Shown here piece by piece: positions 1 to 7,679 of a stretch of DNA of 33,041 nt. The notes beneath the pieces are model-generated. The model had not been told where the DNA came from, made no database searches, and saw only the letters and a program-made list of their open reading frames with translations. Positions within the stretch are counted from its first letter, which is position 1, and every line of letters starts with the position of its first letter. Position numbers and translations under genes: made by a program. The stretch is from Lentisphaerae bacterium RIFOXYA12_64_32 (GTDB lineage: Bacteria; Verrucomicrobiota; Lentisphaeria; Oligosphaerales; YB12-FULL-65-16), in the NCBI GenBank assembly GCA_001803235.1, contig MHBL01000119.1:1-33041 (forward strand), in the 5' to 3' direction.

Positions 1-174
1 CCGGGACTCAGGCACAATGCACGCTGACGGCGCCCGCCCCTGCGGAAGTGACATGCGCCCCCGCGGGCGGTTGCACTCCGGGGTGGCGTGATTCCTGCGT
101 ACTTCTGTAGACAATCCATGCACCGAGCGGCGCGCTCCATGCTCCTCGCTCGGGGCGGACAGAAGGTGAAGGTC

Positions 175-1230
175 ATGGGCTACCGCATTTTGTCGACACA
201 GGATTCGGCCGCATGGCGGGACGCTCTGGAGGCGTTCCCTGACGCCGACGTCTACTGGCTGCCGGAGTACCACCGCGCCTATGAAGTGAACGGTGACGGC
301 CGCGCCTGTGCCTTCCTGTATGCCGACAACGGCCACCGTTTCCTCTTTCCCGTGCTCACCCGGCCGATTGCCCGGGTCGGCCAGGAGCCGCTCCCGCCGA
401 CCTGGAGCGATTTTGAGACCGTCTACGGATACTCCGGCCCCCTTGCCTCCACGAATGATCCTGGCTTTATGGCCGCCGCCTGGACGGCTTTCTCCGCCTG
501 GTGCTGCGAGGCGGGGACTGTCGCCGGGTTCATGCGTTTTCATCCCCTGCGCGGCAACCACGTTCTGGCCACGGACGACTGCCGGCTGGTACTGGACCGC
601 GAGACCGTGGCGGTCCGACTGCAGGGCTCCGAGGCCGAGCTGTGGAAGAACTACCCGTCGACGCAGCGCAACATGGTGCGAAAAGCGCAGGCCCACGGCC
701 TGATTGGCCGCGAAGTTCCCGTTGCCGATGGCCTGGGTGCCTTCCTGCCGCTCTACCACGACACCATGACGCGGCTCAGCGCCGCGCCGTACTACCACTT
801 TTCCCCGGCCTACTTCGAGGCTTTGGCACAGGGCCTGGGCGAGCGCCTGCGGCTGTTCGCCGTGTTTGAGGGTGATGCGTGTGTCGCGGCCACCCTGGTG
901 TTGGCCTTCCGCGACTGCCTGCACTATCACCTGGCCGGCACCGCACTCCAGGCCCGGCAGAACGCCGCCGGCAACCTGCTGGTGCACACCGTGGCCTTGT
1001 GGGGGCTGGAGCGCGGCTATGCCTGGCTGCACCTCGGCGGCGGGCGAACGCCGCACCCGGACGACAGCCTGTTCAGGTTCAAAGCCAGCATCTCGAAAGA
1101 ACGGTTCCCGTTTTACACCGGCCGCCGCGTCTGCGATCCGGCAACCTACGACTCGCTGTGTGCCCAGTGGCTGCGCCAGAAGCAGGCGACGGAGCGCCCC
1201 GACTACTTCCTCCTCTATCGACGGGAGTGA
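175..1230 (+). CDS. FemAB/GNAT-like N-acyltransferase
   Basis: A protein of about 351 aa with the two-lobed look of the FemAB / GNAT (Acetyltransf_6) group. These enzymes transfer acyl or aminoacyl groups to cell-wall or surface-glycan precursors in the cytoplasm. The C-terminal half carries the alternating strand-helix pattern RLFAVFEGDACVAATLVLAF, then HYHLAG and a GLERGYAWLHLGGG segment typical of the second GNAT fold. The frame is open from a GTG at 88, but I choose ATG 175 because AGAAGG (161-166) sits 8 nt upstream and the preceding 29 residues are basic and unlike a domain. The stop overlaps the start of the next gene, so it heads a coupled sugar operon. Substrate is not readable: a role in acylating a nonulosonate or heptose-containing glycan is inference. 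It is not the left-handed beta-helix type seen in LegH. Confidence 0.7.
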   Translation: MGYRILSTQDSAAWRDALEAFPDADVYWLPEYHRAYEVNGDGRACAFLYADNGHRFLFPVLTRPIARVGQEPLPPTWSDFETVYGYSGPLASTNDPGFMAAAWTAFSAWCCEAGTVAGFMRFHPLRGNHVLATDDCRLVLDRETVAVRLQGSEAELWKNYPSTQRNMVRKAQAHGLIGREVPVADGLGAFLPLYHDTMTRLSAAPYYHFSPAYFEALAQGLGERLRLFAVFEGDACVAATLVLAFRDCLHYHLAGTALQARQNAAGNLLVHTVALWGLERGYAWLHLGGGRTPHPDDSLFRFKASISKERFPFYTGRRVCDPATYDSLCAQWLRQKQATERPDYFLLYRRE

Positions 1231-2318
1231 TGAACATGCTGCTCAGACCACCCAGAACCCCGCGCTTGCCGTGCGTCACGCCGCAGTCCTCGATCCGTGA
1301 CGCGGTCGCCGTGATCGACGACATTGCCAAAGGCATCGCCCTGGTCGTCGACGGCGAGCGACGCCTGTTGGGCACGGTCACGGACGGTGACGTGCGGCGC
1401 TGCATGCTTGCCGGCCTGGACCTCAATACCCCCGTTCAGCAGATCCTTGACCGTAAGCAGAGCTCACCCTACCCGCGGCCCGTCACGGCGCCTTCCGGGA
1501 CGGCTCCGGAAACGTTGCTGCTGATGATGGTTCGGAACTCCATACGTCAGATCCCGCTGGTCGACGCAGCCGGGTGCGTTGAAGACCTGCTCTCGGTTGA
1601 GGACATTCTGCCCGTTTCCTGCGCGCCGCCGCAGGCGGTGATCATGGCCGGGGGCATGGGAACGCGGCTGCGGCCGCTGACCGACAACCTCCCCAAACCC
1701 ATGCTGCCGGTGAACGGCAAGCCGCTGATGGAGCACATTGTCACCCAACTGCGGGACGCCGGGATCCACCAGATGCACGTCAGCACCCACTACAAGCCGG
1801 AGTCCATCGTAAAGCACTTTGGCGACGGCAGCCGGTTCGGGGTCGACATCTCGTATGTGAACGAAGACCGGCCTCTGGGCACCGCCGGCGCCCTCAGCCT
1901 CATGCAGCCATGGTCATCGACGCTGTTGGTCATCAACGGCGACATTCTCACCGGAACGAACTTCCGCGCCATGCAGGCGTTCCACCAGGAGCACCGGGCG
2001 ACCATGACGGTCGGCGTGCGCAAGTACGAGGTGAAAGTGCCGTACGGCGTGACGGTCCTGGAGGATGTGGAAATCCGCGGGTTGCAGGAAAAGCCGATGC
2101 TGCGTTTCTTCGTCAATGCCGGCGTGTATCTTATTGAACCTGAAGCGTACCCGTTTGTGCAGACCGAGACACGACTGGACATGACCGACCTCATCGAACG
2201 GCTGTTGGGCGCGTCCCGGCGTGTGGTTGGGTTCCCGATCAGCGAATACTGGATCGACATCGGACAGCCCAGCGACTATGAGCGGGCCCAGAAGGAATTC
2301 TGCGAGGTGGCCAAGTGA
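1230..2318 (+). CDS. CBS-domain sugar-1-phosphate nucleotidyltransferase (PtmE-like)
   Basis: 362 aa. Residues 1-130 look like a pair of CBS modules (GTVTDGDVRR and a second copy ending LLSVEDILP). Residues about 138 to the end are an NTP_transferase domain with the signature MAGGMGTRLRPLT and then PKPMLPVNGKPL, followed by GTAGAL and the NGD metal site. The CBS-plus-nucleotidyltransferase order is that of PtmE, the glucosamine-1-phosphate guanylyltransferase of the Campylobacter legionaminic acid route. The LegB-like gene that follows, overlapping by 4 nt, supports that reading. A mannose- or heptose-1-phosphate guanylyltransferase is the alternative. ATG 1230 shares its A with the upstream TGA. 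ATG 1236 is also possible and is better spaced from GGGAG (1223-1227). The CBS pair suggests nucleotide feedback control, which is inference. Confidence 0.78.
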   Translation: MNMLLRPPRTPRLPCVTPQSSIRDAVAVIDDIAKGIALVVDGERRLLGTVTDGDVRRCMLAGLDLNTPVQQILDRKQSSPYPRPVTAPSGTAPETLLLMMVRNSIRQIPLVDAAGCVEDLLSVEDILPVSCAPPQAVIMAGGMGTRLRPLTDNLPKPMLPVNGKPLMEHIVTQLRDAGIHQMHVSTHYKPESIVKHFGDGSRFGVDISYVNEDRPLGTAGALSLMQPWSSTLLVINGDILTGTNFRAMQAFHQEHRATMTVGVRKYEVKVPYGVTVLEDVEIRGLQEKPMLRFFVNAGVYLIEPEAYPFVQTETRLDMTDLIERLLGASRRVVGFPISEYWIDIGQPSDYERAQKEFCEVAK

Positions 2319-3301
2319 GCTGGAGCGGCAGGCAGGTGTTGGTGACGGGCGGCGGCGGTTTCATCGGCAGTCACCTGACCGAACGGTTGGCGGCATCCGG
2401 AGCACGTGTCCGCGCTCTGGTGCACTACAGCGCGCTGGGCGGCAGCGGCTGGTTGCGCGGTTCGCCGTGCGCGAAGGACATCGAGATCGTGGCCGGGGAC
2501 ATCACCGACAGCGAGAGCGTCACGGCGGCCGTGCGCGGTGTCGAGGTGGTCTTCCACCTGGCCGCGTTGATCGCCATTCCCTACTCGTACCGCGCGCCGC
2601 GTTCGTACGTCAACACCAACGTGCTGGGGACCCTCAACGTGCTGACGGCGGCCCGCGACTTGGGTGTCAGCCGGGTCGTGCACACCTCGACCAGCGAAGT
2701 GTACGGTACGGCGCGGTACGTGCCGATTGACGAAAAACACCCGCTCCAGGCCCAGTCGCCCTACGCGGCCAGCAAGATCGGCGCGGACAAGCTCGCCGAG
2801 TCGTTCCATCTGTCGTTCGGGGTGCCGGTGGTCACGGTTCGCCCGTTCAACACCTTCGGCCCGCGCCAGTCGCGCCGCGCCGTGCTGCCCACCATCATCA
2901 CGCAGTGCCTGCAGGGCAGCACCGTACGGCTCGGCAGCCTGACGCCGACGCGCGACCTGAACTTTGTCGACAACACCGTGGCCGGGTTCATCGCCGCCGG
3001 GGCCACTCCCGACGTGGCGGGTCGAACCGTCAACCTGGGTTCCGGCCGCGAGATCAGCATCGGCGACCTGGCACGGCTGATTGCCCGCCTGCTGAACAAA
3101 GACATCACCATCGAGTGCGAGGCGCAGCGCGTCCGTCCGGAAGCGAGCGAAGTCGAGCGCCTCCTCGCGGACAACACTCTGGCCCGTACCCTCCTCGGCT
3201 GGACTCCCCAGGTGTCGCTCGAGGACGGACTGCAGCGCACCATCGCCTGGTTCCAGGACCACGCCGCCACGGACCGTCCCGGCACTGACTACGTTGTGTG
3301 A
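2315..3301 (+). CDS. legB: LegB-like NAD-dependent NDP-sugar 4,6-dehydratase
   Basis: 328 aa, extended short-chain dehydrogenase. The Rossmann motif TGGGGFIGSH is at 11-20, the HTSTSEVYG active-site strand at 123-131, and the catalytic YAASK has Tyr150 and Lys154. The segments HLAALIAIPYSY, RPFNTFGPRQS and LTPTRDLNFV closely resemble the LegB family, which converts an NDP-N-acetylglucosamine to the 4-keto-6-deoxy sugar at the start of legionaminic acid synthesis. GTG 2315 overlaps the upstream stop, with GAGGTGG at 2304-2310 as ribosome binding site. The later pathway enzymes (LegC, LegG, LegI, LegF) are not in this window, so the pathway is either continued elsewhere or the product is used for another 6-deoxy sugar. 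I am confident about the family, less about the exact nucleotide sugar. Confidence 0.82.
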   Translation: MSWSGRQVLVTGGGGFIGSHLTERLAASGARVRALVHYSALGGSGWLRGSPCAKDIEIVAGDITDSESVTAAVRGVEVVFHLAALIAIPYSYRAPRSYVNTNVLGTLNVLTAARDLGVSRVVHTSTSEVYGTARYVPIDEKHPLQAQSPYAASKIGADKLAESFHLSFGVPVVTVRPFNTFGPRQSRRAVLPTIITQCLQGSTVRLGSLTPTRDLNFVDNTVAGFIAAGATPDVAGRTVNLGSGREISIGDLARLIARLLNKDITIECEAQRVRPEASEVERLLADNTLARTLLGWTPQVSLEDGLQRTIAWFQDHAATDRPGTDYVV

Positions 3302-3487
3302 GCGTAACCGCTCAGGCCGGGCCCAAGCAAGCCAACGACGCAGTAGCAAGGCTTCCACGCTGCGTGTCCGTCGTGCTCGGCAGACTCGTAGATTGCACCC
3401 CCCCCCTCGCCAAGCGTGAGCCCTGGCACGTCCCGTGCGTTACCCGGGAGACTGGCCATCCTTGCGACAGAATACGGCTGCCAGGAG

Positions 3488-3516
3488 GCTGTCGGTTTTG
3501 ACGATGCTGTCGGTTT
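3488..3516 (+). repeat. 11-bp direct repeat upstream of gmhA
   Basis: GCTGTCGGTTT occurs at 3488-3498 and again at 3506-3516, an 18-bp period, just upstream of the gmhA ribosome binding site (AGGGAGGT, 3532-3539). The 244-bp gap 3302-3545 holds no other gene that I can support. A regulatory role is only a guess. Confidence 0.3.
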
Positions 3517-3545
3517 CGTCGCCAGGCACCCAGGGAGGTCGCAGT

Positions 3546-4109
3546 ATGGGAAAAGAGTGGCACTTACTGGTTGACACGCTGGCCGAGCTGCTGCACTGCA
3601 CATCCTTCCGCAGCGCGGACGGGAGCAACCTTGAGGCGGACCCGGCGTTTGCCATGTGGCGGGAAGCGGCCCTGGGTGTCCGAGACCGGTGCAAGACGGT
3701 GTTCCTGATCGGCAACGGCGCCAGCGCGTCGATGGCGAGCCATTTCGCCGCCGACCTGGCCAAAAACGGGCACCTGCACACGGAAGTGTTTTCGGACCTG
3801 TCTCTCATCACGGCAATCTCGAATGACCTCGGGTACGAGAACGTCTTTTCCGAACCGCTGAAGAGCCATGCCAGTCCGGGCGACATGCTGGTGGCGATCA
3901 GCAGTTCAGGCCGGTCCCCGAACATTCTGAAAGCCGTGGAGGAGGCAACCCGCATGGGGGTGAGGGTGGTGACGCTGTCGGCCATGGCGCCGGAGAACCC
4001 GCTGCGCCGAGCCGGTTGGCTGAACGCCTACGCACCCGCGCCCACCTACGGGCTGGCTGAGACGTGCCACGCCGCGATCCTTCACCACTGGATGGACTCT
4101 ATCGCCTAG
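3546..4109 (+). CDS. gmhA: Phosphoheptose isomerase (SIS domain)
   Basis: 187 aa, the usual length for GmhA, which converts sedoheptulose 7-phosphate to D-glycero-D-manno-heptose 7-phosphate in the cytoplasm. The phosphate-binding SIS motif GNGASASMASHF lies at 56-67 and the second loop ISSSGRSPN at 118-126. The C-terminal helix has E172 and H175 (ETCH), the place of the catalytic His in GmhA. One oddity: the motif usually read as HFAxEL is HFAADL here, so the catalytic acid of the first helix would be Asp70 instead of Glu. Start ATG 3546 has a near-perfect AGGGAGGT six bases upstream; an in-frame upstream start at 3435 is ignored for that reason. It is followed by the HldE-like, GmhB and HddC-like genes, so the assignment is well supported by context. 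Confidence 0.86.
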   Translation: MGKEWHLLVDTLAELLHCTSFRSADGSNLEADPAFAMWREAALGVRDRCKTVFLIGNGASASMASHFAADLAKNGHLHTEVFSDLSLITAISNDLGYENVFSEPLKSHASPGDMLVAISSSGRSPNILKAVEEATRMGVRVVTLSAMAPENPLRRAGWLNAYAPAPTYGLAETCHAAILHHWMDSIA

Positions 4110-4121
4110 GGACCAAGAAGA

Positions 4122-4204
4122 AGGCTGTAGGTGGATAGGCTTTAGGCTGTAGGTAAGAATCGCGCGAGGCTCACGCCTACAGCAAGAGCAACCCGAGTGG
4201 TTAC
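4122..4204 (+). repeat. Intergenic AGGCTGTAGG repeat block
   Basis: AGGCTGTAGG occurs at 4122-4131 and 4144-4153, with an inverted partner GCCTACAGC at 4175-4183, and the block ends with GAGTGGTTAC at 4195-4204. The same decamer and the same GAGTGGTTAC end occur in the 6327-6541 intergenic region of this cluster. It therefore looks like a small dispersed element inserted between genes of one operon. It could also act as an mRNA hairpin. Confidence 0.5.
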
Positions 4205-4230
4205 CCATTGCGTAAGCACGGGAGAAGACC

Positions 4231-5748
4231 ATGTGCCTGAAAGACCTTCTCGAGACTGAAACGCACCGCTACCATCCGGAAACGATCAATGCCTTGCTCT
4301 ACATTCGCGCCAATGCCCTGAACAAGCGGATCGTGTTCGTATCCGGGACGTTCAATATCGTGCATCCCGGACACTTGCGGCTGCTGCGGTTCGCACGCGA
4401 GTGCGGCGACTACCTGGTCGTGGGGGTCCTGGGTTCCGAGCTTTCCAACCCGCCCATGCCCGAAGAACTGCGCATGGAGGGCATCCGGGCCATCAAGCAA
4501 GTCAGCTACGGCTTTGTCCTCCACGATCCGTTGGACAAATTCATCGCCCAGTTAAAGCCTGCAGTCGTGGTGAAAGGCAAAGAACACGAGGACCGGTTCA
4601 ACCCGGAAGCGGAAATCGTGGTCGAGTACGGCGGGAAGCTGTTGTTCGGATCCGGGGATACCACGTTTTCCTCCCTCGACCTCATGCGCCAGGAATACCT
4701 GGAGCTGAACCGATCAACCATCGTCAAACCGCAAGACTACCTGGACCGGCACGACTTGGACCTGGGCAAAGTGGGAAAGACGCTGCAGCGCATGCGCGCG
4801 CTGCGGGTGGTGGTCGTGGGGGATGCGATTGTCGATGAATATGTGACGTGCGACGCCCTGGGTATGTCCCAGGAAGACCCGACCATCGTGGTCTCGCCCG
4901 TCGCACAGCAGCGATTCGCGGGCGGGGCCGCGATCGTGGCCGCACACGCCCGGGGCCTGGGACAGGCCGCGCACTTTTTCACGGTCGCCGGCCGTGACGA
5001 CACATCACAGTTCCTGCGCGAGGCTCTCAGCGCCCACAACGTGACCTATCATGTGCACCCGGACGAGAGCCGGCCGACGTCGCTGAAGCAGCGCTATCGC
5101 GTCAATGGCAAGACCATGCTGCGCGTCAGTCACCTGCGGCAGCATGCGATCGCACCGGAAGTCCGCCAACGGCTGCTGGGCGAAATCTGCGACGTGCTGC
5201 CGTATGCCGACCTGCTCATCTTCGCCGACTTCAACTACGGCTGCCTCCCGCAACCGCTGGTGGACGGTGTGGCGGCCGAATGCCTCAAGCACGACGTGAT
5301 GATGGTGGCCGACAGCCAGTGTTCCTCGCAGTACGGGGACGTTTCGCGGTTCCGCGACACGCGCCTGATCACGCCCACGGAACGCGAGGCACGCCTGGCC
5401 GTGCAGGATTTCGATGCGGGCCTAGTGATCCTGGCCGAGAAGCTGCGGCAGAAGGCCAAGGCCGAAAACGTAGTCATCACCCTGGGCGCGGAGGGGCTCC
5501 TGATCCATGCCACGTCACCGCAGGTGGTCGATTGGGAAACGGACCGGCTCCCGGCCTTCAACCGCACCCCCAGAGACGTGGCCGGCGCCGGCGACTCGTT
5601 CCTGACGTGCGCGTCCATGGCCATGGCCACGGGCGCAAACATTTGGGAGGCCAGCTACCTGGGCTCGGTGGCAGCGGCCTGCCAGGTCGGACGCGTCGGG
5701 AATATCCCCCTGTCCGTCGACGAACTGCGCACGGAGATCGCCACTTGA
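4231..5748 (+). CDS. HldE-like fusion in reversed order: nucleotidyltransferase then PfkB kinase
   Basis: 505 aa. Residues 30-165 form a cytidylyltransferase-fold nucleotidyltransferase like the RfaE2 half of HldE: FVSGTFNIVHPGHLRLLRFA with the HPGH site at 45-48, then VVVKGKEHE. Residues about 190-500 form a PfkB/ribokinase sugar kinase like RfaE1: VVVVGDAIVDEY, FAGGAAIVAAHARGLG, and the anion-hole motif DVAGAGDSF with catalytic Asp455. In HldE the kinase comes first, so this protein is a domain-order inversion, or an independent fusion. Expected reactions are heptose 7-phosphate to 1,7-bisphosphate (kinase) and heptose 1-phosphate to ADP-heptose (transferase). The HldE STTN-like nucleotide loop is TTFSS here. 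GmhB starts 4 nt inside its end. Sugar and nucleotide specificity are inferred. Confidence 0.8.
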   Translation: MCLKDLLETETHRYHPETINALLYIRANALNKRIVFVSGTFNIVHPGHLRLLRFARECGDYLVVGVLGSELSNPPMPEELRMEGIRAIKQVSYGFVLHDPLDKFIAQLKPAVVVKGKEHEDRFNPEAEIVVEYGGKLLFGSGDTTFSSLDLMRQEYLELNRSTIVKPQDYLDRHDLDLGKVGKTLQRMRALRVVVVGDAIVDEYVTCDALGMSQEDPTIVVSPVAQQRFAGGAAIVAAHARGLGQAAHFFTVAGRDDTSQFLREALSAHNVTYHVHPDESRPTSLKQRYRVNGKTMLRVSHLRQHAIAPEVRQRLLGEICDVLPYADLLIFADFNYGCLPQPLVDGVAAECLKHDVMMVADSQCSSQYGDVSRFRDTRLITPTEREARLAVQDFDAGLVILAEKLRQKAKAENVVITLGAEGLLIHATSPQVVDWETDRLPAFNRTPRDVAGAGDSFLTCASMAMATGANIWEASYLGSVAAACQVGRVGNIPLSVDELRTEIAT

Positions 5749-6335
5749 ACGCCGTTTTTCTGGACCGGGACGGGGTCCTGATTGAGGACAATGGCTTGCT
5801 GGTAAACATCGCGGAGATCCGTCTCCTGCCGAGCGTACCGCAGGCTCTTGGGCAGTTGAAGGCCGCCGGGTTCCGTTTGGTCGTGGTCTCCAACCAGCCG
5901 GTGGTGGCGCGCGGACTGCTGGACGAGGCCGGGGTGCGGCAGGTCCAGGCAGTGGTCGAGGCACGGCTCCGGGAATGCGGCGGACCGGCCTTGGACGGTT
6001 TCTACTTCTGCCCGCACCACCCCCAAGCCAACCTGCCGGCCTATCGCTGCGCCTGTGCCTGTCGCAAACCCGAGCCGGGCATGCTGTTGCAGGCCGCCGA
6101 CGCTCTCGGGCTGGACTTGGCCGCCAGCTTCATGGTGGGTGACCGTCCGAGCGACGTGGCCGCCGGCGTCAAGGCAGGCTGCCGTACGGTGCTGTTGCGG
6201 ACGGGACGGCATGCGGACAAGCCCATCTCGGGCGTGACGCAGACCGACCTGGCGTTGACCCCGGATTACACCTGTGACGGCCTGCTCGATGCTGCCGCCT
6301 GGATGCTGCAGTTCCGATCGGTGTTTAGGCTGTAG
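5745..6335 (+). CDS. gmhB: D,D-heptose 1,7-bisphosphate phosphatase (HAD-IIIA)
   Basis: 196 aa from a TTG start at 5745 that overlaps the stop of the fusion gene. The open frame extends far upstream, but the HAD motif I begins at once after this codon (FLDRDGV, nucleophile Asp7 and acid Asp9). Motif II is VVSNQ, and motif III/IV is RKPEPGM with GDRPSD (Asp133, Asp137). The GmhB zinc loop is visible as Cys89-x-His91 and Cys104-x-Cys106. The enzyme removes the 7-phosphate from heptose 1,7-bisphosphate. Oddity: its TAG stop (6333-6335) lies inside a copy of the AGGCTGTAGG intergenic repeat, so the last few residues (about FRL) are supplied by repeat sequence. A histidinol-phosphatase-like activity is the alternative but the neighbours argue for heptose. 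Confidence 0.86.
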   Translation: MNAVFLDRDGVLIEDNGLLVNIAEIRLLPSVPQALGQLKAAGFRLVVVSNQPVVARGLLDEAGVRQVQAVVEARLRECGGPALDGFYFCPHHPQANLPAYRCACACRKPEPGMLLQAADALGLDLAASFMVGDRPSDVAAGVKAGCRTVLLRTGRHADKPISGVTQTDLALTPDYTCDGLLDAAAWMLQFRSVFRL

Positions 6336-6541
6336 GCTGTCAGGCTGTAGGTTTGGGCTGCCGTGTGCGAACAGGGCGCCCGTCCCCGCTGCAAAGGGGT
6401 CGGGGATCGGCCTGCAAGGCCGACACCACAGCCGACCGTGAGTTTGCCTGCATGGCTGTAGTGGCCGCGTTGTCCGCGGCTTCCGGGCTCTTGCAGCAGG
6501 GCAGACCCACAACCTGCAGCCGGAACCGCCTGAGTGGTTAC
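6327..6541 (+). repeat. Second AGGCTGTAGG block with GAGTGGTTAC end
   Basis: AGGCTGTAGG occurs at 6327-6336, overlapping the gmhB stop codon, and at 6342-6351. The region ends with GAGTGGTTAC (6532-6541) directly before the AGGAG ribosome binding site of the next gene. Between them is a small hairpin CGGCCT-GCA-AGGCCG near 6413-6427. Its sequence GATCGGCCTGCAAGG recurs inverted after the next gene, near 7331-7345, so the HddC-like gene is bracketed by inverted copies. No gene is seen in 6336-6553. Confidence 0.5.
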
Positions 6542-6553
6542 AGGAGAACAACG

Positions 6554-7294
6554 ATGCGGGCCATGGTGTTGTGCGCGGGGTACGGAACCCGGCTGGCGGA
6601 GCTCACCCGCGACGTGCCCAAACCCATGCTGCCCGTCAATGGCCGGCCTATGCTGGAACTCATCCTCCTGAACCTGGTGCACCACGGCTTCCGCCGTATT
6701 GCCATCAACCTGCACTTTATGCCGGAGGTCATCCGCGCCCACTTCGGCAACGGTGCGCCATGGGGTGCGGAACTGGTCTACTCCCACGAACCGGAACTGC
6801 TCGGTACGGCCGGCGGCGTGCGCCAGATGGCGGAATTCCTCGCGGCCGAAGGCGATTTCCTGGTCCAGTATGGCGACGTCGTCACGGACCAGGACCTGTC
6901 GGCGCTGCGCGAGGTTCACCGGCAGCATCAGGCCCTGGCCACGCTGCTGCTGCACCAGCGCCCCAACTCCAACAGTGTCGTCAGCCTGGACGCCGAGCAG
7001 CGTATCGTGGGGTTCCTGGAGCGGCCCAGTGACGCGGAGCGTGCCGGCGTCGCCTCGCCCTGGGTCAATTCCGGGGTCTGCATCTGCGCGCCGGAAGTGC
7101 TGGACCTCATTCCGGCTGAAGGGGCCTGCGATTTGCCGCGCGATGTGTTCGTCAAGCATGTCTCAGGGGGCCGGTTGTTCGGCCTTCCTCTGACCGGTCA
7201 GCGCGTGGCCGTTGACTCACCCCGGCGCCTGGACCTGCTCCGCGACCTGGCCGCCTCGGGCCGCCTGCGGATCGCGAGCCCCGGAATGGCATAA
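6554..7294 (+). CDS. HddC-like heptose-1-phosphate / sugar-1-phosphate guanylyltransferase
   Basis: 246 aa, a single NTP_transferase domain with no CBS or left-handed beta-helix tail. The nucleotide signature is CAGYGTRLAELT followed by PKPMLPVNGRPM, then GTAGGVRQ, the YGDVV metal site and the late conserved WVNSGV. Length and context match HddC, which makes GDP-D-glycero-alpha-D-manno-heptose from the 1-phosphate released by GmhB. A mannose-1-phosphate guanylyltransferase is the close alternative. ATG 6554 has AGGAG at 6542-6546, 7 nt upstream; the longer frame back to 6353 runs through repeat sequence and is rejected. With the HldE-like fusion it gives the cluster two possible heptose nucleotidyltransferases. 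Confidence 0.68.
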   Translation: MRAMVLCAGYGTRLAELTRDVPKPMLPVNGRPMLELILLNLVHHGFRRIAINLHFMPEVIRAHFGNGAPWGAELVYSHEPELLGTAGGVRQMAEFLAAEGDFLVQYGDVVTDQDLSALREVHRQHQALATLLLHQRPNSNSVVSLDAEQRIVGFLERPSDAERAGVASPWVNSGVCICAPEVLDLIPAEGACDLPRDVFVKHVSGGRLFGLPLTGQRVAVDSPRRLDLLRDLAASGRLRIASPGMA

Positions 7295-7423
7295 CCATGG
7301 TACACATGCTCCGGCTGCAGCGTCCGCCTTGCAGGCCGATCGCCGCCCCCTCGCCCTCGCACCGCGCTCGGGAAGATGAGGCTTTGAGGCCCATCTTTCG
7401 CTGACGCATCCCCTGACGACCGA

Positions 7424-7578
7424 CAGGGCTGTTTCAAGATTCGTGACCGTCGCGTGCGGTGAGTACCCCCGGCGTGTCCCCACGCCGGGGGGGGCGGCCT
7501 GAGGACAGGCCGCCCCCACTTGGTGTGCGCGGAGGCGTGGCCTTCCGAGACGCGGTGCCAGATCTTGAAACAGCCCTG
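7424..7578. mobile_element. 155-bp MITE-like element with 17-bp terminal inverted repeats
   Basis: The 17-bp sequence CAGGGCTGTTTCAAGAT at 7424-7440 is repeated exactly inverted at 7562-7578. Outside both ends stands the direct repeat GACGACCGA (7415-7423 and 7579-7587), as expected of a 9-bp target duplication. There is no room for a transposase, so this is a non-autonomous miniature element. Inside are two adjacent strong hairpins: an 11-bp stem (7466-7476 / 7481-7491, loop TCCC) and a perfect 12-bp stem (7490-7501 / 7506-7517, loop AGGA). The parent is unknown; the CAGGG end and 9-bp duplication would suit an ISAs1- or IS4-like transposase, which is a guess. The rest of the 7295-7679 gap shows no gene. 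Confidence 0.82.
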
Positions 7579-7679
7579 GACGACCGACGCCGCCAGTTGC
7601 GCTTTGCGATTTGCGCAGTAAGATTTACTCTCTGATCACCGCCGCACCCGCTGGATTTGTGCCCGTGGAGGATGAACCG

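Noticed and set aside
1..174. End of an upstream gene or promoter at the window start
   Set aside because: No frame, terminator or good promoter could be supported in these bases.
879..1229. Long N-terminal extension of the CBS-nucleotidyltransferase frame
   Set aside because: It overlaps the FemAB-like gene completely, has shadow-frame composition, and the ATG at 1230/1236 starts right before the CBS domain.
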